From: Bacillota bacterium
Lineage (GTDB): Bacteria; Bacillota; Sulfobacillia; Sulfobacillales; JAIMBI01
Assembly (NCBI GenBank): GCA_021820465.1
Contig: JAKADP010000002.1
Coordinates: 48,456 to 112,455, forward strand
Direction of reading: 5' to 3'
Length of the DNA: 64,000 bases
In this document: positions 18,419-27,039 of the stretch, one piece after another
Layout of the letters: each line of letters starts with the position of its first letter
How positions within the stretch are numbered: the first letter of the stretch is position 1
The notes under the pieces: generated by a model
What the model saw: only the letters and a program-made list of their open reading frames with translations
What the model was told of the DNA's origin: nothing
Databases searched by the model: none
Translations under genes and position numbers: made by a program

Positions 18419-19171
18419 GTGGGCCTTCACTTCGGCGGCCAGTCGCTGGGCGACGAGATGCTGAGGCGAGCCCGGCAGGGAGACCGCGAGGCGCGGGATG
18501 CGCTGCTTCGGGACTTTATGCCGTTCATCTTGCGGGTGGCGAGCCAGGTGGGTGGCCGCTACATCCGGACCGGCGAGGATGAGGAGGTCAGCGTGGGCCT
18601 CTTGGCGTTTAACGAAGCGATTGATGCGTACGTCCCTGGGCGCGGGGCGTTCTTGAGCTTTGCCCAAACCGTCATCACCCGCCGCTTGATTGACCACTAC
18701 CGCCGCCGCCGCAAGGAGCCGGCGGTGCCGCTCTCCGAACTTGAGCGCGAGGAGGGCGCTGAGCACGCGGGCCCCACGGTGCTGGACCTGGCGGCCAGCG
18801 CCGCCTGGCGGGTGCGTGAGCAGGATGAGGAGCGGCGCGGGGAGATTGAGGAATTGTCCCGCGCGCTGGCGGCCTGCGGCATCCGGTTTGACGAGTTGCC
18901 CAAGCACTGCCCGCGGCATCGTGATGCGCGGGCGCGCGCGATCAAGTTGGCGGAGGCGCTGGCCCAAGACCCGGAGATGGCGCGCCAGCTCCTCACGACC
19001 GGGGTGCTGCCGCTGGGGGCCCTGGCGAAAGCCACGGGAGCCACCAAGAAAACGTTGGAGCGCCATCGGCGGTACATCATCGCGGTCGCGCTAATTTTTA
19101 TCCATGAGTGGCCGGAGCTCCAAAGCTATCTGCGGCCCGCAGCGGGCGAAGAACGGGGGAATGAGCCATGA
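18419..19171 (+). CDS. sigI: RNA polymerase sigma factor SigI
   Basis: A 250-residue sigma-70-like factor of the SigI group. Region 2 is recognisable from EEVSVGLLAFNEAIDAY and FLSFAQTVITRRLIDHYRRR; a C-terminal helix-turn-helix-like part lies around ATKKTLERHRRYIIAVALI. In Bacillus, SigI responds to heat and envelope stress; in cellulolytic clostridia multiple copies respond to polysaccharides. The GTG start has GAGGTG at 8 bases. The stop overlaps the anti-sigma gene. The gap before it contains CGCAAA (18365-18370) and CGAA (18385-18388), reminiscent of SigI promoters, so autoregulation is possible but unproven. Confidence 0.85.
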   Translation: MGLHFGGQSLGDEMLRRARQGDREARDALLRDFMPFILRVASQVGGRYIRTGEDEEVSVGLLAFNEAIDAYVPGRGAFLSFAQTVITRRLIDHYRRRRKEPAVPLSELEREEGAEHAGPTVLDLAASAAWRVREQDEERRGEIEELSRALAACGIRFDELPKHCPRHRDARARAIKLAEALAQDPEMARQLLTTGVLPLGALAKATGATKKTLERHRRYIIAVALIFIHEWPELQSYLRPAAGEERGNEP

Positions 19172-20319
19172 CGCGGCGCGGCGTCGTCTTGTCGGTGCAG
19201 GGGCGGGAGCTTACGGTGCTGTGCCCCGGGGGAGCCGTCAAGACGGTCCCGTGGAGAGGCCGGATGCCGTCGGTGGGCCAGGAGGTTTTCATCGGGGCGG
19301 CCCGGACGGAGCAGTGGGCGGGATGGGCGGCGGCGGCCGCGGTGTTGCTGTTGGCGGCCGGCGGCATAGGGCGCGCCTTGGGCGCGGGGCCCGCGGCCCC
19401 CGCCGTGTCGGCCACCGCGGTGGGGGTGGTGAGCGTGGACATCAACCCCAGCGTCGAGCTTATGGTGAGCCGCACCGGCCAGGTGGTTGGGGCGCGGGCC
19501 TATGATGCGGCGGGCAGGCGTTTGCTGCAGGAGGATCCCCGCCTCCGCGGGGAGCCGCTGGTGGCGGCGGTGGAGGGGATCGAGGCGTGGGCCCGTCAGC
19601 ACGGCTACCTGACGGCGGCCCACCCGGTCGTGATGCTGGCGGGCTGGGCGGGGAGCCCCCGCAGCGAAGGCACAGTGGCGGGCGACCTGCGCCGGCTCAT
19701 GGTGGCCCTGCAGCGGCGTGCCGTTCCCGGCTCGGTCCTGGAGCTTCCGCTGGCCACAGGCACCGCGCTCCATGCGTCGGAGCACGCGGGGCTGTCGATC
19801 GGCCGCTATCTGCTGGCGGGGATGTTGGGCAAGCCCCCGGCGGCCGTGGCGCACGTGCCGCTGGGCCAGCTGCTGCAGGCGTGGCCGCCCAAAGCCGCCC
19901 AGCCGTCTGACGAGAAAACCGCTCCGGCGGCCCACAGCGATCACACCGGGGTCCCCCGCCACTCCGCGTCGGGGGGCGCTGGCCATGCGGCGGGGGCCGT
20001 GCCCGGCACCACGGCCCCGCCAAAGCAGGGCACGACGGCGAAAACCTCCGTGGAGCCACCCGCCCAGGCGCCGCGCACAGTTACGGGCGCCCTCATGGGG
20101 GTGGGCCCCGACGATGTGGTGGTGAGCGGCCACGCGTATCCCTTGGCGCCGTCCGTGTCCATCACGGTGGGCGGGGCCGCTGTCCGGTTTTCGCTGGGCC
20201 GCGTGCTGGGCAACCTGGAGGCGTCGGTGGTGCTCACCCTGAATAGTGCCGGCCAAGTGGTGTCCATCGCCGTGAAGGGAGGCCCGGTGGCCGGGCCGTC
20301 GGCGCCGGGGCTCCCGTAG
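19168..20319 (+). CDS. rsgI: RsgI-type anti-sigma-I factor
   Basis: A 383-residue membrane protein. An N-terminal cytoplasmic RsgI_N domain (about 1-45, RRGVVLSVQGRELTVLCPGG) precedes one membrane span (about 52-72) and an outside juxtamembrane domain with VDINPSVELMV, in which N93-P94 matches the autocleavage site of RsgI proteins. A Pro/Ala/Thr-rich linker (about 250-300) leads to a small C-terminal beta domain (about 305-370), not a recognised carbohydrate-binding module. It should hold SigI at the membrane and release it on signal. It overlaps sigI by 4 bases. Confidence 0.85.
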   Translation: MTRRGVVLSVQGRELTVLCPGGAVKTVPWRGRMPSVGQEVFIGAARTEQWAGWAAAAAVLLLAAGGIGRALGAGPAAPAVSATAVGVVSVDINPSVELMVSRTGQVVGARAYDAAGRRLLQEDPRLRGEPLVAAVEGIEAWARQHGYLTAAHPVVMLAGWAGSPRSEGTVAGDLRRLMVALQRRAVPGSVLELPLATGTALHASEHAGLSIGRYLLAGMLGKPPAAVAHVPLGQLLQAWPPKAAQPSDEKTAPAAHSDHTGVPRHSASGGAGHAAGAVPGTTAPPKQGTTAKTSVEPPAQAPRTVTGALMGVGPDDVVVSGHAYPLAPSVSITVGGAAVRFSLGRVLGNLEASVVLTLNSAGQVVSIAVKGGPVAGPSAPGLP

Positions 20320-20337
20320 CGCAATTGTCGCCTGAGC

Positions 20338-20367
20338 TTGGACTTGCGGGCGCGGCAGCCCTAAACT
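20338..20367 (+). promoter_or_regulatory. Candidate promoter of yajC
   Basis: TTGGAC (20338-20343) and TAAACT (20362-20367) are 18 bases apart in the gap between rsgI and yajC, which would start transcription about 40 bases before yajC. Both boxes differ from consensus, so confidence is limited. Confidence 0.4.
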
Positions 20368-20415
20368 CCTTCTTGCCGGGGACCCGGGCCTCCGGCCAGA
20401 GCAAGAAGGGGGAGA

Positions 20416-20691
20416 ATGGCGACGAGCACATCATCGGGCCAACTCTTGTACGTCCTGCTGATTCTCATCGTGGGCGGCATGATGGCGTTTACCCTGATGC
20501 AGCGGCGCCAGGCGCAGCGGCAGCGCCAGATGCTCCAGCAGAGCGTCCAGCGGGGCGACCGTGTGGTGACGCTGGGCGGCATCGTGGGGCGCGTGTCCGC
20601 GGTGGACGGCGACCGGGTGCGGCTGGCGGTGGCCGAGGGGGTCGAAGTGGAGCTGCTGCGATGGGGAATCGGCCAGCGCCTGGAGCCCTAG
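20416..20691 (+). CDS. yajC: Preprotein translocase accessory subunit YajC
   Basis: A 91-residue single-span membrane protein with an N-terminal transmembrane helix (LLYVLLILIVGGMMAFTLM), a basic RRQAQRQRQ stretch and the conserved RGDRVVTLGGIVGRVSAVD segment. It associates with SecDF and aids protein export. No secD or secF follows here, although yajC-secD-secF is a frequent order. ATG 20416 has AAGGGGGAG directly upstream. Confidence 0.92.
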   Translation: MATSTSSGQLLYVLLILIVGGMMAFTLMQRRQAQRQRQMLQQSVQRGDRVVTLGGIVGRVSAVDGDRVRLAVAEGVEVELLRWGIGQRLEP

Positions 20692-20694
20692 GCG

Positions 20695-20728
20695 AGCGGC
20701 GCCGGCGCTGTGCTATAATGGCGCCGCT
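20695..20728 (+). promoter_or_regulatory. Extended -10 promoter of gdhA inside an inverted repeat
   Basis: TGCTATAAT (20711-20719) is a consensus extended -10 element 45 bases before the gdhA start; no -35 is evident. It is framed by a perfect 9-base inverted repeat, AGCGGCGCC (20695-20703) and GGCGCCGCT (20720-20728). The repeat could be an operator, or the stem of a weak terminator for yajC (followed by TT). Confidence 0.6.
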
Positions 20729-20767
20729 TTCCGGTCCCGGTCCTTAACGTGAAGGAGGACTCAGTGC

Positions 20768-22021
20768 GTGGCGGATGCCAGTCTCAACCCCTACTTGCGT
20801 GCGCAGCAGGCGTTCAAAGAAGCGGTCGATACCCTCGGGTTGGAACCCGGCGTATACGAGTTGCTGAAGCAACCCCTCCGGTTTTATGAAGTGGCGGTGC
20901 CCTTCATTCGCGACGATGGCACCCTGCAGGTGTTTCCCGGCTACCGCTCGCATCACAACGATGCCCTGGGACCCACCAAAGGCGGCTTGCGCTTTCATCC
21001 CGACGTCAATGCGGACGAGGTGAAGGCGCTTTCTATGTGGATGACCGTGAAGTGCGCGCTGCTGGGCCTTCCGTACGGCGGCGGCAAGGGGGGCATTGCC
21101 TGCGACCCCGAGCAGCTGTCTGAGCGCGAGCTGGAGCGCCTGTCGCGCGAATACATCCGCGGCATTGCCCTGGTGATTGGGCCGGACAAGGACATCCCGG
21201 CACCGGATGTGTCCACCAACCCGCAGATCATGGCATGGATGGTGGACGAGTACAGCCGCATCCGCGGGGAAAACAGCTTTGGCATGATCACCGGCAAGCC
21301 GCTGGTGATCGGAGGGTCCCAGGGGCGCCTGGAGGCAACGGGCCGCGGGCTGGTATCGGCGGTGCGGGAGATGGCCCGCCAGGTGAATCTCGACTTTGCC
21401 AAGAGCCGCGTGGCGATTCAGGGCTTTGGCAACGTGGGGTCGGTGGCCGCCGCGACGGCGCACGACATGGGCGCCCGGGTGGTGGCCGTGTCGGACAAAG
21501 AGGGCGGCATCTACAATCCCGACGGGCTCGATGTGCCGGGCGTGCTGGCGTACAAGCAGGTGCACCGCAATGTGGTGGGATTCCCGGGAGCGGAGCCCGT
21601 GTCCAATCATGACCTGCTGGAGCTGCCGTGCGATATCCTGCTGCCCGCCGCCTTAGAGAATGTCATCACGGCGGACAACGCGGAGCGGATTCAGGCCCGC
21701 ATCGTGGGAGAGGGGGCCAACGGGCCGACCACCCCGGAGGCGGACCAAATTTTGTTTGAGAAGGGCGTCTTGGTGGTGCCGGACATCCTGGCCAACGCCG
21801 GCGGCGTCACGGTGTCGTACTTCGAGTGGGTGCAGAACCAGAGCCGATGGTACTGGACTGAGGCCGAGGTGGACGAGCGGCTGCACCAGATGATGGGCTC
21901 GGCCATTGAGGCGATGCACGAGATGCATGAGCGCTACGGCGTGAGCCATCGGCGGGCCGCGTACCTGGTGGCGGTGGATCGGATTGCGTCAGCCATGCGC
22001 GTGCGCGGCTGGCTGAAGTGA
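20768..22021 (+). CDS. gdhA: Glu/Leu/Phe/Val dehydrogenase (glutamate dehydrogenase)
   Basis: A 417-residue NAD(P)-dependent dehydrogenase interconverting glutamate and 2-oxoglutarate plus ammonia. The substrate region has [11 protein letters not shown] and [14 protein letters not shown] with the catalytic Lys; the Rossmann region has [21 protein letters not shown]. Length and motifs fit the hexameric catabolic-type enzymes. GTG 20768 follows AAGGAGG; a nearby GTG at 20764 is out of frame. The stop overlaps the mutase start as GTGA, so glutamate dehydrogenase is coupled to the methylmalonyl-CoA genes. Confidence 0.92.
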   Translation: MADASLNPYLRAQQAFKEAVDTLGLEPGVYELLKQPLRFYEVAVPFIRDDGTLQVFPGYRSHHNDALGPTKGGLRFHPDVNADEVKALSMWMTVKCALLGLPYGGGKGGIACDPEQLSERELERLSREYIRGIALVIGPDKDIPAPDVSTNPQIMAWMVDEYSRIRGENSFGMITGKPLVIGGSQGRLEATGRGLVSAVREMARQVNLDFAKSRVAIQGFGNVGSVAAATAHDMGARVVAVSDKEGGIYNPDGLDVPGVLAYKQVHRNVVGFPGAEPVSNHDLLELPCDILLPAALENVITADNAERIQARIVGEGANGPTTPEADQILFEKGVLVVPDILANAGGVTVSYFEWVQNQSRWYWTEAEVDERLHQMMGSAIEAMHEMHERYGVSHRRAAYLVAVDRIASAMRVRGWLK

Positions 22022-23622
22022 GCGCGCCCGGGCCCGCGGGGGAGGCCGGCCGCCTGAGCCCCCCGCCGGAAACGCTGTCGGGCATCCCGGTGGAGCCCGT
22101 GTATCGGCAGGCGGGGGAGGGGCCGCTGGGGGACCCTGGCCGCTTCCCGTTTACGCGGGGCATCTATCCGACGATGTACCGCGGCCGCCTGTGGACCATG
22201 CGGCAGTATGCGGGCTTTGGCACGCCGGCCGAATCCAACCGGCGGTATCGCTATCTGCTGGAGCAGGGGCAGACGGGCCTGTCGGTCGCGTTTGACCTGC
22301 CGACGCAGATGGGGTTTGACTCCGACGACCCGGCCGTGGCGGGCGAAGTGGGCAAGGTGGGTGTGGCCATCGACTCGCTGGCGGATATGGAGATACTGCT
22401 GGATGGACTGCCGCTCGACCGAGTGACGGTGTCGATGACCATCAATGCGCCGGCAGCGATTCTCCTCCTGATGGTCTTGGCGGTGGCGGAGCAGCAGGGG
22501 GTCCCTTGGGACCGGGTGTCGGGCACCATCCAGAATGACATCTTGAAGGAATATGCCGCCCGTGGCACATATATTTTTCCGCCGCGCCCCTCCATGCGCC
22601 TCATCACCGACACCTTTGGGTGGTGTGCCGGCCATGTGCCGTCGTGGAACACCATATCCATTTCCGGGTACCACATCCGCGAAGCGGGCTCCACCGCCGC
22701 GCAGGAATTGGCCTTTACCCTGGCGAACGGCATCGCGTACGTGGAGGCCGCGCTGGCCGCTGGGCTGGGGGTGGACCAGGTGGGGCCGCGCCTGTCGTTC
22801 TTCTTCAATGCCCAGATTGACCTGTTCGAGGAAGTGGCCAAGTTTCGGGCGGCCCGGCGCATGTGGGCGCGCATCATGCGCGACCGCTTCGGTGCCGCCG
22901 ATCCCCGATCCCAGATGCTGCGCTTTCACACCCAGACGGCCGGATCGTCGCTCACCGCGCAGCAGGTGGACAACAACGTCGTGCGGGTCGCCATCGAAGC
23001 GCTGGCGGCCGTCTTGGGCGGCACGCAGTCGCTGCACACCAATGCGCGCGACGAGGCGCTGGGGCTGCCGACTGAGGCCTCCGCCCGGCTGGCGCTGCGC
23101 ACGCAGCAGGTGCTGGCGTACGAGACGGGTGTGGTCAACACCGTGGATCCGCTGGGGGGGGCGTACTTCGTGGAAGCGCTGACGGATCGGCTGGAGCAGG
23201 AAGCGCAGCGCTACTTGGACGAGGTGGACCGCCGAGGCGGTGCGGTGGCCGCCATCGAGTCGGGATACGTGCAGAAGGAGATTCAGGATGCGGCGTGGCG
23301 CTACCAGCAGCAGGTGGAGCGCGGCGAAAAAATCCAGGTGGGGGTCAATCGGTTCCAGTCTGACGATCCGGAACCGGTGCCGGTCGCGGTGGTGGACGCC
23401 CAGGCGGAGCAGGTGCAGCGGCAGAGCTTGGCCCGGGTGCGCGACCGGCGCGACGGGGCGCGGGTCGCCGCGGCGCTGGCCAAGCTGGCCGAGGTGGCGG
23501 CGGGCGATGGCAACCTGCTGCCGCCGCTGCTGGAGGCCGTGCGCGCATACGCCACACTGGGGGAGATGGTGGGGACGTTGAAGCAGCAGTTTGGGCAGTA
23601 CCGCCCACCGGTGGTGCTGTGA
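22018..23622 (+). CDS. mcmA1: Methylmalonyl-CoA mutase large (catalytic) subunit
   Basis: A 534-residue TIM-barrel subunit of a B12-dependent acyl-CoA mutase. Y64 (MRQYAGFGT) and R182 ([12 protein letters not shown]) match the Tyr/Arg pair that holds the methylmalonyl carboxylate, whereas isobutyryl- and hydroxyisobutyryl-CoA mutases carry other residues there; H219 ([12 protein letters not shown]) matches the catalytic His. The product would be succinyl-CoA. The protein ends after the barrel and linker: the B12-binding domain is absent and no small subunit lies nearby, so it must be encoded elsewhere. The GTG start overlaps the gdhA stop. Confidence 0.92.
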   Translation: MSAPGPAGEAGRLSPPPETLSGIPVEPVYRQAGEGPLGDPGRFPFTRGIYPTMYRGRLWTMRQYAGFGTPAESNRRYRYLLEQGQTGLSVAFDLPTQMGFDSDDPAVAGEVGKVGVAIDSLADMEILLDGLPLDRVTVSMTINAPAAILLLMVLAVAEQQGVPWDRVSGTIQNDILKEYAARGTYIFPPRPSMRLITDTFGWCAGHVPSWNTISISGYHIREAGSTAAQELAFTLANGIAYVEAALAAGLGVDQVGPRLSFFFNAQIDLFEEVAKFRAARRMWARIMRDRFGAADPRSQMLRFHTQTAGSSLTAQQVDNNVVRVAIEALAAVLGGTQSLHTNARDEALGLPTEASARLALRTQQVLAYETGVVNTVDPLGGAYFVEALTDRLEQEAQRYLDEVDRRGGAVAAIESGYVQKEIQDAAWRYQQQVERGEKIQVGVNRFQSDDPEPVPVAVVDAQAEQVQRQSLARVRDRRDGARVAAALAKLAEVAAGDGNLLPPLLEAVRAYATLGEMVGTLKQQFGQYRPPVVL

Positions 23623-24056
23623 GCGGCGGCCAAGGGCTGGCGGCGGCTCGCGGCTGGCCGCTGGACCACATCGGGATGGCCGTGGCGGACTTGGACGCTG
23701 CGCTGGCGGCTTGGGCACGCTTGGGATTCCAGCCGCACCGGATGGAAGACGTGCCGCAGGACGGGATTCGGGTCGCCTTTTTGGCGTGGGAGGCGGGAGA
23801 GCTGGAACTTATGGCCCCAGTGGGGCCGGATGGGGCGGTGGCGCGCTTTCTGGCCAAGCGTGGGCCGGGACTGCACCACCTGGCCTTTCGGGTGGACGAT
23901 GTGGCCAGCGTGCTGCGCGAGTTGGCACACGATGGCGTGCGCCTCGTGGACCGGGTGCCGCGTCCGGGATCCCGGGGCACTCGGGTGGCGTTCCTGCACC
24001 CGAGTGCCTGCGAGGGCGTCTTGACAGAATTGGTGGAGGCAGCCCATGGGCAATAG
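23619..24056 (+). CDS. mce: Methylmalonyl-CoA epimerase
   Basis: A 145-residue vicinal-oxygen-chelate protein with the metal ligands expected for this enzyme: His in [11 protein letters not shown], His in [11 protein letters not shown] and Glu in LTELVEA near the C terminus. It interconverts (S)- and (R)-methylmalonyl-CoA, linking propionyl-CoA carboxylation to the mutase. The GTG start overlaps the mutase stop; its end overlaps the carboxyltransferase start by 11 bases. Confidence 0.88.
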   Translation: MSGGQGLAAARGWPLDHIGMAVADLDAALAAWARLGFQPHRMEDVPQDGIRVAFLAWEAGELELMAPVGPDGAVARFLAKRGPGLHHLAFRVDDVASVLRELAHDGVRLVDRVPRPGSRGTRVAFLHPSACEGVLTELVEAAHGQ

Positions 24057-25569
24057 CGACACACTGCAGGAGCTGGCCCGCCGCGAGGCCCAGATCCGGG
24101 CGATGGGGGGACCTGAGCGCGTGGCCCGGCAGCATCAGCTGGGCAAGTGGACGGCGCGCGAGCGGCTGGACGCCCTGCTGGACGCCGGGACCTTTCAGGA
24201 GTTGGGCGCCCACGTGGTGGCGCGCGTCGGCGAACCTGCGCCCGCGGACGGTGTGGTGACTGGCGTCGGCCGAGTCGATGGGCGGCCCGTGTACGTCTAC
24301 GCGCAGGACTTCACGGTGGCGGGGGGCTCCCTGGGGGAGATGCATGCGGCGAAGATTCAAGCCATGCAGGATTTGGCGCTGAAGTCGGGCTGCCCGGTCG
24401 TGGGGCTGAACGACTCCGGTGGGGCGCGGATTCAGGAGGGCGTGGATGCCTTATCGGGCTATGGCGCCATCTTTCGCCGCAACACCCACGCATCGGGCGT
24501 CATTCCGCAGATTACCGTCATCATGGGGCCCAGCGCGGGCGGCGCCGTGTATTCGCCGGCGCTGACGGATCTGGTGGTGATGGTGCGCGGCACAGCGCAG
24601 ATGTTTATCACCGGACCGCAGGTGATTCGAGCGGTGACCGGGGAGCAGGTGACCGCCGAAGAGCTTGGGGGGGCGGAGGCTCAGCTGACCAAGTCCGGGG
24701 TAGCCCACTTCGCCGCGGACGACGACGCCGCGGCCCTGGCTCTCACCCGGGAGCTGTTGGCTCGGTTCCCCGCCAACAACGTGGAGGATCCGCCGCGGCG
24801 GCCCGGGCGGCCTCCCGCGGCGGTGGACCTAAACCATTTGGTGCCGAGCGACCCCAACAAGCCGTATGATGTCCGCCGGGTGATCGCGGGCTTGGTGGAC
24901 GACGAAAGTTTCTTGGAGTGTCAGGCGGGGTATGCGGACAATGTGGTGGTGGGGTGGGCCTATCTGGAGGGACAGCCCATCGCGGTGATTGCCAACCAGC
25001 CCCGGGTGCTGGCGGGCACGCTGGACATCGACGGCTCGGACAAGCTGGCCCGCTTCGTCCGGCTGTCGGACGCCTTCAACTTTCCGCTGCTGACGCTGGT
25101 GGACACCCCTGGCTATCTGCCTGGCACCGCCCAGGAATACGGGGGCATCATCCGCCACGGTGCTAAAGTCCTGTACGCGTATGCGGAGGCGACGGTGCCG
25201 AAGATCACCGTGATTCTGCGCAAGGCATACGGCGGCGCCTACCTGGCCATGTGCAGTCGCTCGCTGGGGGCGGATTTGGCTCTGGCGTGGCCCAGTGCCG
25301 AGATTGCCGTCATGGGCCCGGAGCCGGCGGCCAACATCATTTATCGCCGGGAGCTGGAGTCGGCCGAGGATCCGGCCGCCGCCCGCCGGGAGAAGGTGGC
25401 CGAGTATCGCGCGCGGTTTGCCAACCCGTACGTGGCTGCGGCCCGCGGCTATGTGGATGCGGTGGTAGAGCCGGCGGAGACGCGCGCAGCCGTGGTTCGG
25501 CTCTTGTCGGCCCTGCTGCCCAAGCGGGAGGCGCGGCCCAGCCGGAAGCACGGAAACGTGCCCCTGTGA
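24046..25569 (+). CDS. Acyl-CoA carboxyltransferase subunit (propionyl-CoA carboxylase beta / MmdA-type)
   Basis: A 507-residue crotonase-fold carboxyltransferase. Conserved pieces are NDSGGARIQEGVDALSGYG, IMGPSAGGAVYSPALTDL and, in the second half, VDTPGYLPGTAQEYGGIIRHGAK. With the epimerase and mutase it fits propionyl-CoA carboxylase beta; methylmalonyl-CoA decarboxylase alpha subunits have the same fold, and direction cannot be decided without the partner. No biotin carboxylase gene is in the window, and no sodium-pump membrane subunit is visible, which favours a carboxylase. Confidence 0.85.
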   Translation: MGNSDTLQELARREAQIRAMGGPERVARQHQLGKWTARERLDALLDAGTFQELGAHVVARVGEPAPADGVVTGVGRVDGRPVYVYAQDFTVAGGSLGEMHAAKIQAMQDLALKSGCPVVGLNDSGGARIQEGVDALSGYGAIFRRNTHASGVIPQITVIMGPSAGGAVYSPALTDLVVMVRGTAQMFITGPQVIRAVTGEQVTAEELGGAEAQLTKSGVAHFAADDDAAALALTRELLARFPANNVEDPPRRPGRPPAAVDLNHLVPSDPNKPYDVRRVIAGLVDDESFLECQAGYADNVVVGWAYLEGQPIAVIANQPRVLAGTLDIDGSDKLARFVRLSDAFNFPLLTLVDTPGYLPGTAQEYGGIIRHGAKVLYAYAEATVPKITVILRKAYGGAYLAMCSRSLGADLALAWPSAEIAVMGPEPAANIIYRRELESAEDPAAARREKVAEYRARFANPYVAAARGYVDAVVEPAETRAAVVRLLSALLPKREARPSRKHGNVPL

Positions 25570-25745
25570 GCGCCCGGGTGGAGCCGACCCCCGAGGCGCT
25601 GCGGCGGGTCGCTGCGATCGTCGCCGCGCTGGTTGCCTGCGAAGGCGGCGCGGCGGCGGTGCGCGTGCGCCCAATGTGGCCTGAGCCGGGACCATGGACG
25701 TGGTTGGGGCGTCGTGACGGAATGCAGGGAGGGGGACGGTGGTGA
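25566..25745 (+). CDS. Small acyl-CoA carboxylase epsilon-like protein
   Basis: A 59-residue reading frame (VSARVEPTPEALRRVAAIVA...) filling the gap between the carboxyltransferase and biotin carrier genes. Its start overlaps the upstream stop as GTGA and its TGA overlaps the downstream ATG as TGATG. The helix after PTPEALRR and the C-terminal PWTWLGRRDGM resemble small epsilon or OadG-like accessory subunits of acyl-CoA carboxylases, which stabilise the complex. The resemblance is weak; the tight spacing is the main reason to believe it is a gene. Confidence 0.6.
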   Translation: MSARVEPTPEALRRVAAIVAALVACEGGAAAVRVRPMWPEPGPWTWLGRRDGMQGGGRW

Positions 25746-26197
25746 TGCCGAGGCGCTTTCAGGTCACGGTGGATGGACACACGTACGAGGTCGAGGTGTC
25801 GGAGCTGACGGACGCCAGCGCCCCGGCCCTGAAGCCGGCGTCGGGGCCCGTGGCCGAGAAGGAGAAGGCGTCCGGGGCGACGCCCCTGGTGGACAAGGAG
25901 AGGGCGCCCGGAGCGCGGCCCCTCGTGGAGAAGGAGAGGGCGCAGCCGCCGGCACGGACGGAGGCCCAGCCGGCGGCGGCTGCGGCCGGCACCGTGACTG
26001 CCCCGCTGCCGGGAGTGGCCCTGGAGGTGAAGGTGGCGGTGGGGGACCGCGTGTCGGCCGGCGACGTGCTGGTCATTCTGGAAGCCATGAAGATGGAAAA
26101 CGAAGTGGTCGCGCGGGAAGCTGGCGTGGTGCAGTCCGTGCACGTGGTGCCGGGGGCGAGCGTGGCGTCGGGGGATCCCCTGGTGACCATCGGCTGA
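25745..26197 (+). CDS. Biotin carboxyl carrier protein
   Basis: A 150-residue carrier. An N-terminal strand region (RRFQVTVDGHTYEVEVSEL) precedes a charged, repetitive linker (about 35-75, with repeats of the form P-L-V-x-K-E-R-A) and a C-terminal biotinyl domain (about 80-150) in which EAMKMEN carries the biotinylated Lys, K116. It shuttles CO2 between biotin carboxylase and the carboxyltransferase encoded upstream. ATG 25745 is preferred for the TGATG coupling and the GGGAGGGGG upstream; GTG codons at 25739 and 25742 are also in frame. Confidence 0.9.
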   Translation: MPRRFQVTVDGHTYEVEVSELTDASAPALKPASGPVAEKEKASGATPLVDKERAPGARPLVEKERAQPPARTEAQPAAAAAGTVTAPLPGVALEVKVAVGDRVSAGDVLVILEAMKMENEVVAREAGVVQSVHVVPGASVASGDPLVTIG

Positions 26198-26277
26198 CCG
26201 GCGGGGTGGGGAGCCCAAGTCTCCCCGGGCAGGCGCTGGCATCACGGAGGACCGCGGCCATTCGCGCCAGCTGCACG

Positions 26278-26312
26278 AAAAAGTGCCCGGCGCGCAGCAG
26301 TCTGGCGCCGGG
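26278..26312 (-). terminator. Intrinsic terminator of the peroxiredoxin gene
   Basis: Read on the minus strand, CCCGGCGC (reverse of 26305-26312) pairs with GCGCCGGG (reverse of 26286-26293) around an 11-base loop, followed after CAC by TTTTT (reverse of 26278-26282). It lies 18 bases after the peroxiredoxin stop. Confidence 0.65.
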
Positions 26313-26329
26313 TTCGGTTGGGTCGGCGG

Positions 26330-26992
26330 CTACTTGGGGTCGGTGAGACGGAGGTACCACTCGCGGTAGTCCAAGCCATGCGCCTTGGCTTCGTCTGCGG
26401 TTTCCACCTTGTCGAGGGACGCCGGGGCGGGGACCACCACCGGCTGGCCGCGATGCCAGTCCACCGGAGTCGCATAGTTGGTGCGGGCCTTGACCTGGAG
26501 GCTGTCAAACACGCGCAGCAGCTCGTCGACCGAGCGGCCGGTGGACAGAGGGTAGTACAGCAGCGCCCGCACGATGCCGCCGTCGTCAATGAAAAAGACG
26601 GCGCGAACCGTTTCGGTGAGCGCATCGCCCGGATGGATCATGCCGTATTTCTTGGAGACGGCCATGTCGACATCGGCGATGATGGGAAAGGGAATCGGGC
26701 GCCCGAGCATCTCCCCCATGCTTTTCATCCAGGCGATGTGCGCGGGGACGCCATCGACGGACAGGCCCAACAAGTCAATGCCCCGCTGCTGGAATTCATC
26801 GTAGCGGCGGGCAAACTCCATGATTTCCGTGGAGCACACGGGGGTGAAGTCATTGGGATGCGAAAACAGCATCAGCCAACGGCCACGGTACTGCGAGAGG
26901 GTCACGGGGCCGTGGCTGGTCTTGGCTTCGAAATCCGGGGCCGGCTCCCCGATGCGTGGCAGGCGGGTGGCCACTTCTTGCACAGGCTCCAT
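26330..26992 (-). CDS. 1-Cys peroxiredoxin (Prx6 family)
   Basis: A 220-residue thiol peroxidase. The peroxidatic Cys is C53 in HPNDFTPVCSTE; the C-terminal extension with YATPVDWHRGQPVVVPAP is typical of the Prx6 group found in archaea and thermophiles. No second Cys is present, so it should use an external thiol as reductant. It faces the biotin carrier gene tail to tail. AGGGAG precedes the ATG, and a TATAAT lies about 45 bases upstream. Confidence 0.9.
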   Translation of the reverse strand: MEPVQEVATRLPRIGEPAPDFEAKTSHGPVTLSQYRGRWLMLFSHPNDFTPVCSTEIMEFARRYDEFQQRGIDLLGLSVDGVPAHIAWMKSMGEMLGRPIPFPIIADVDMAVSKKYGMIHPGDALTETVRAVFFIDDGGIVRALLYYPLSTGRSVDELLRVFDSLQVKARTNYATPVDWHRGQPVVVPAPASLDKVETADEAKAHGLDYREWYLRLTDPK

Positions 26993-27033
26993 AGGTCACA
27001 CTCCCTCCGCGCCGCTTGCGCGGTCGCTTGTCC

Positions 27034-27039
27034 ATTATA
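27034..27039 (-). promoter_or_regulatory. -10 box of the peroxiredoxin gene
   Basis: On the minus strand this reads TATAAT followed by GG, 41 bases before the peroxiredoxin start. No -35 box at 16-18 bases was found. The same TATAATGG arrangement occurs before gdhA and the PBP2 gene. Confidence 0.5.

Noticed and set aside
26208-26226. GGGGAG..CTCCCC hairpin after the biotin carrier gene
   Set aside because: Only 6 pairs and no T-run on the plus strand; not strong enough to call a terminator.
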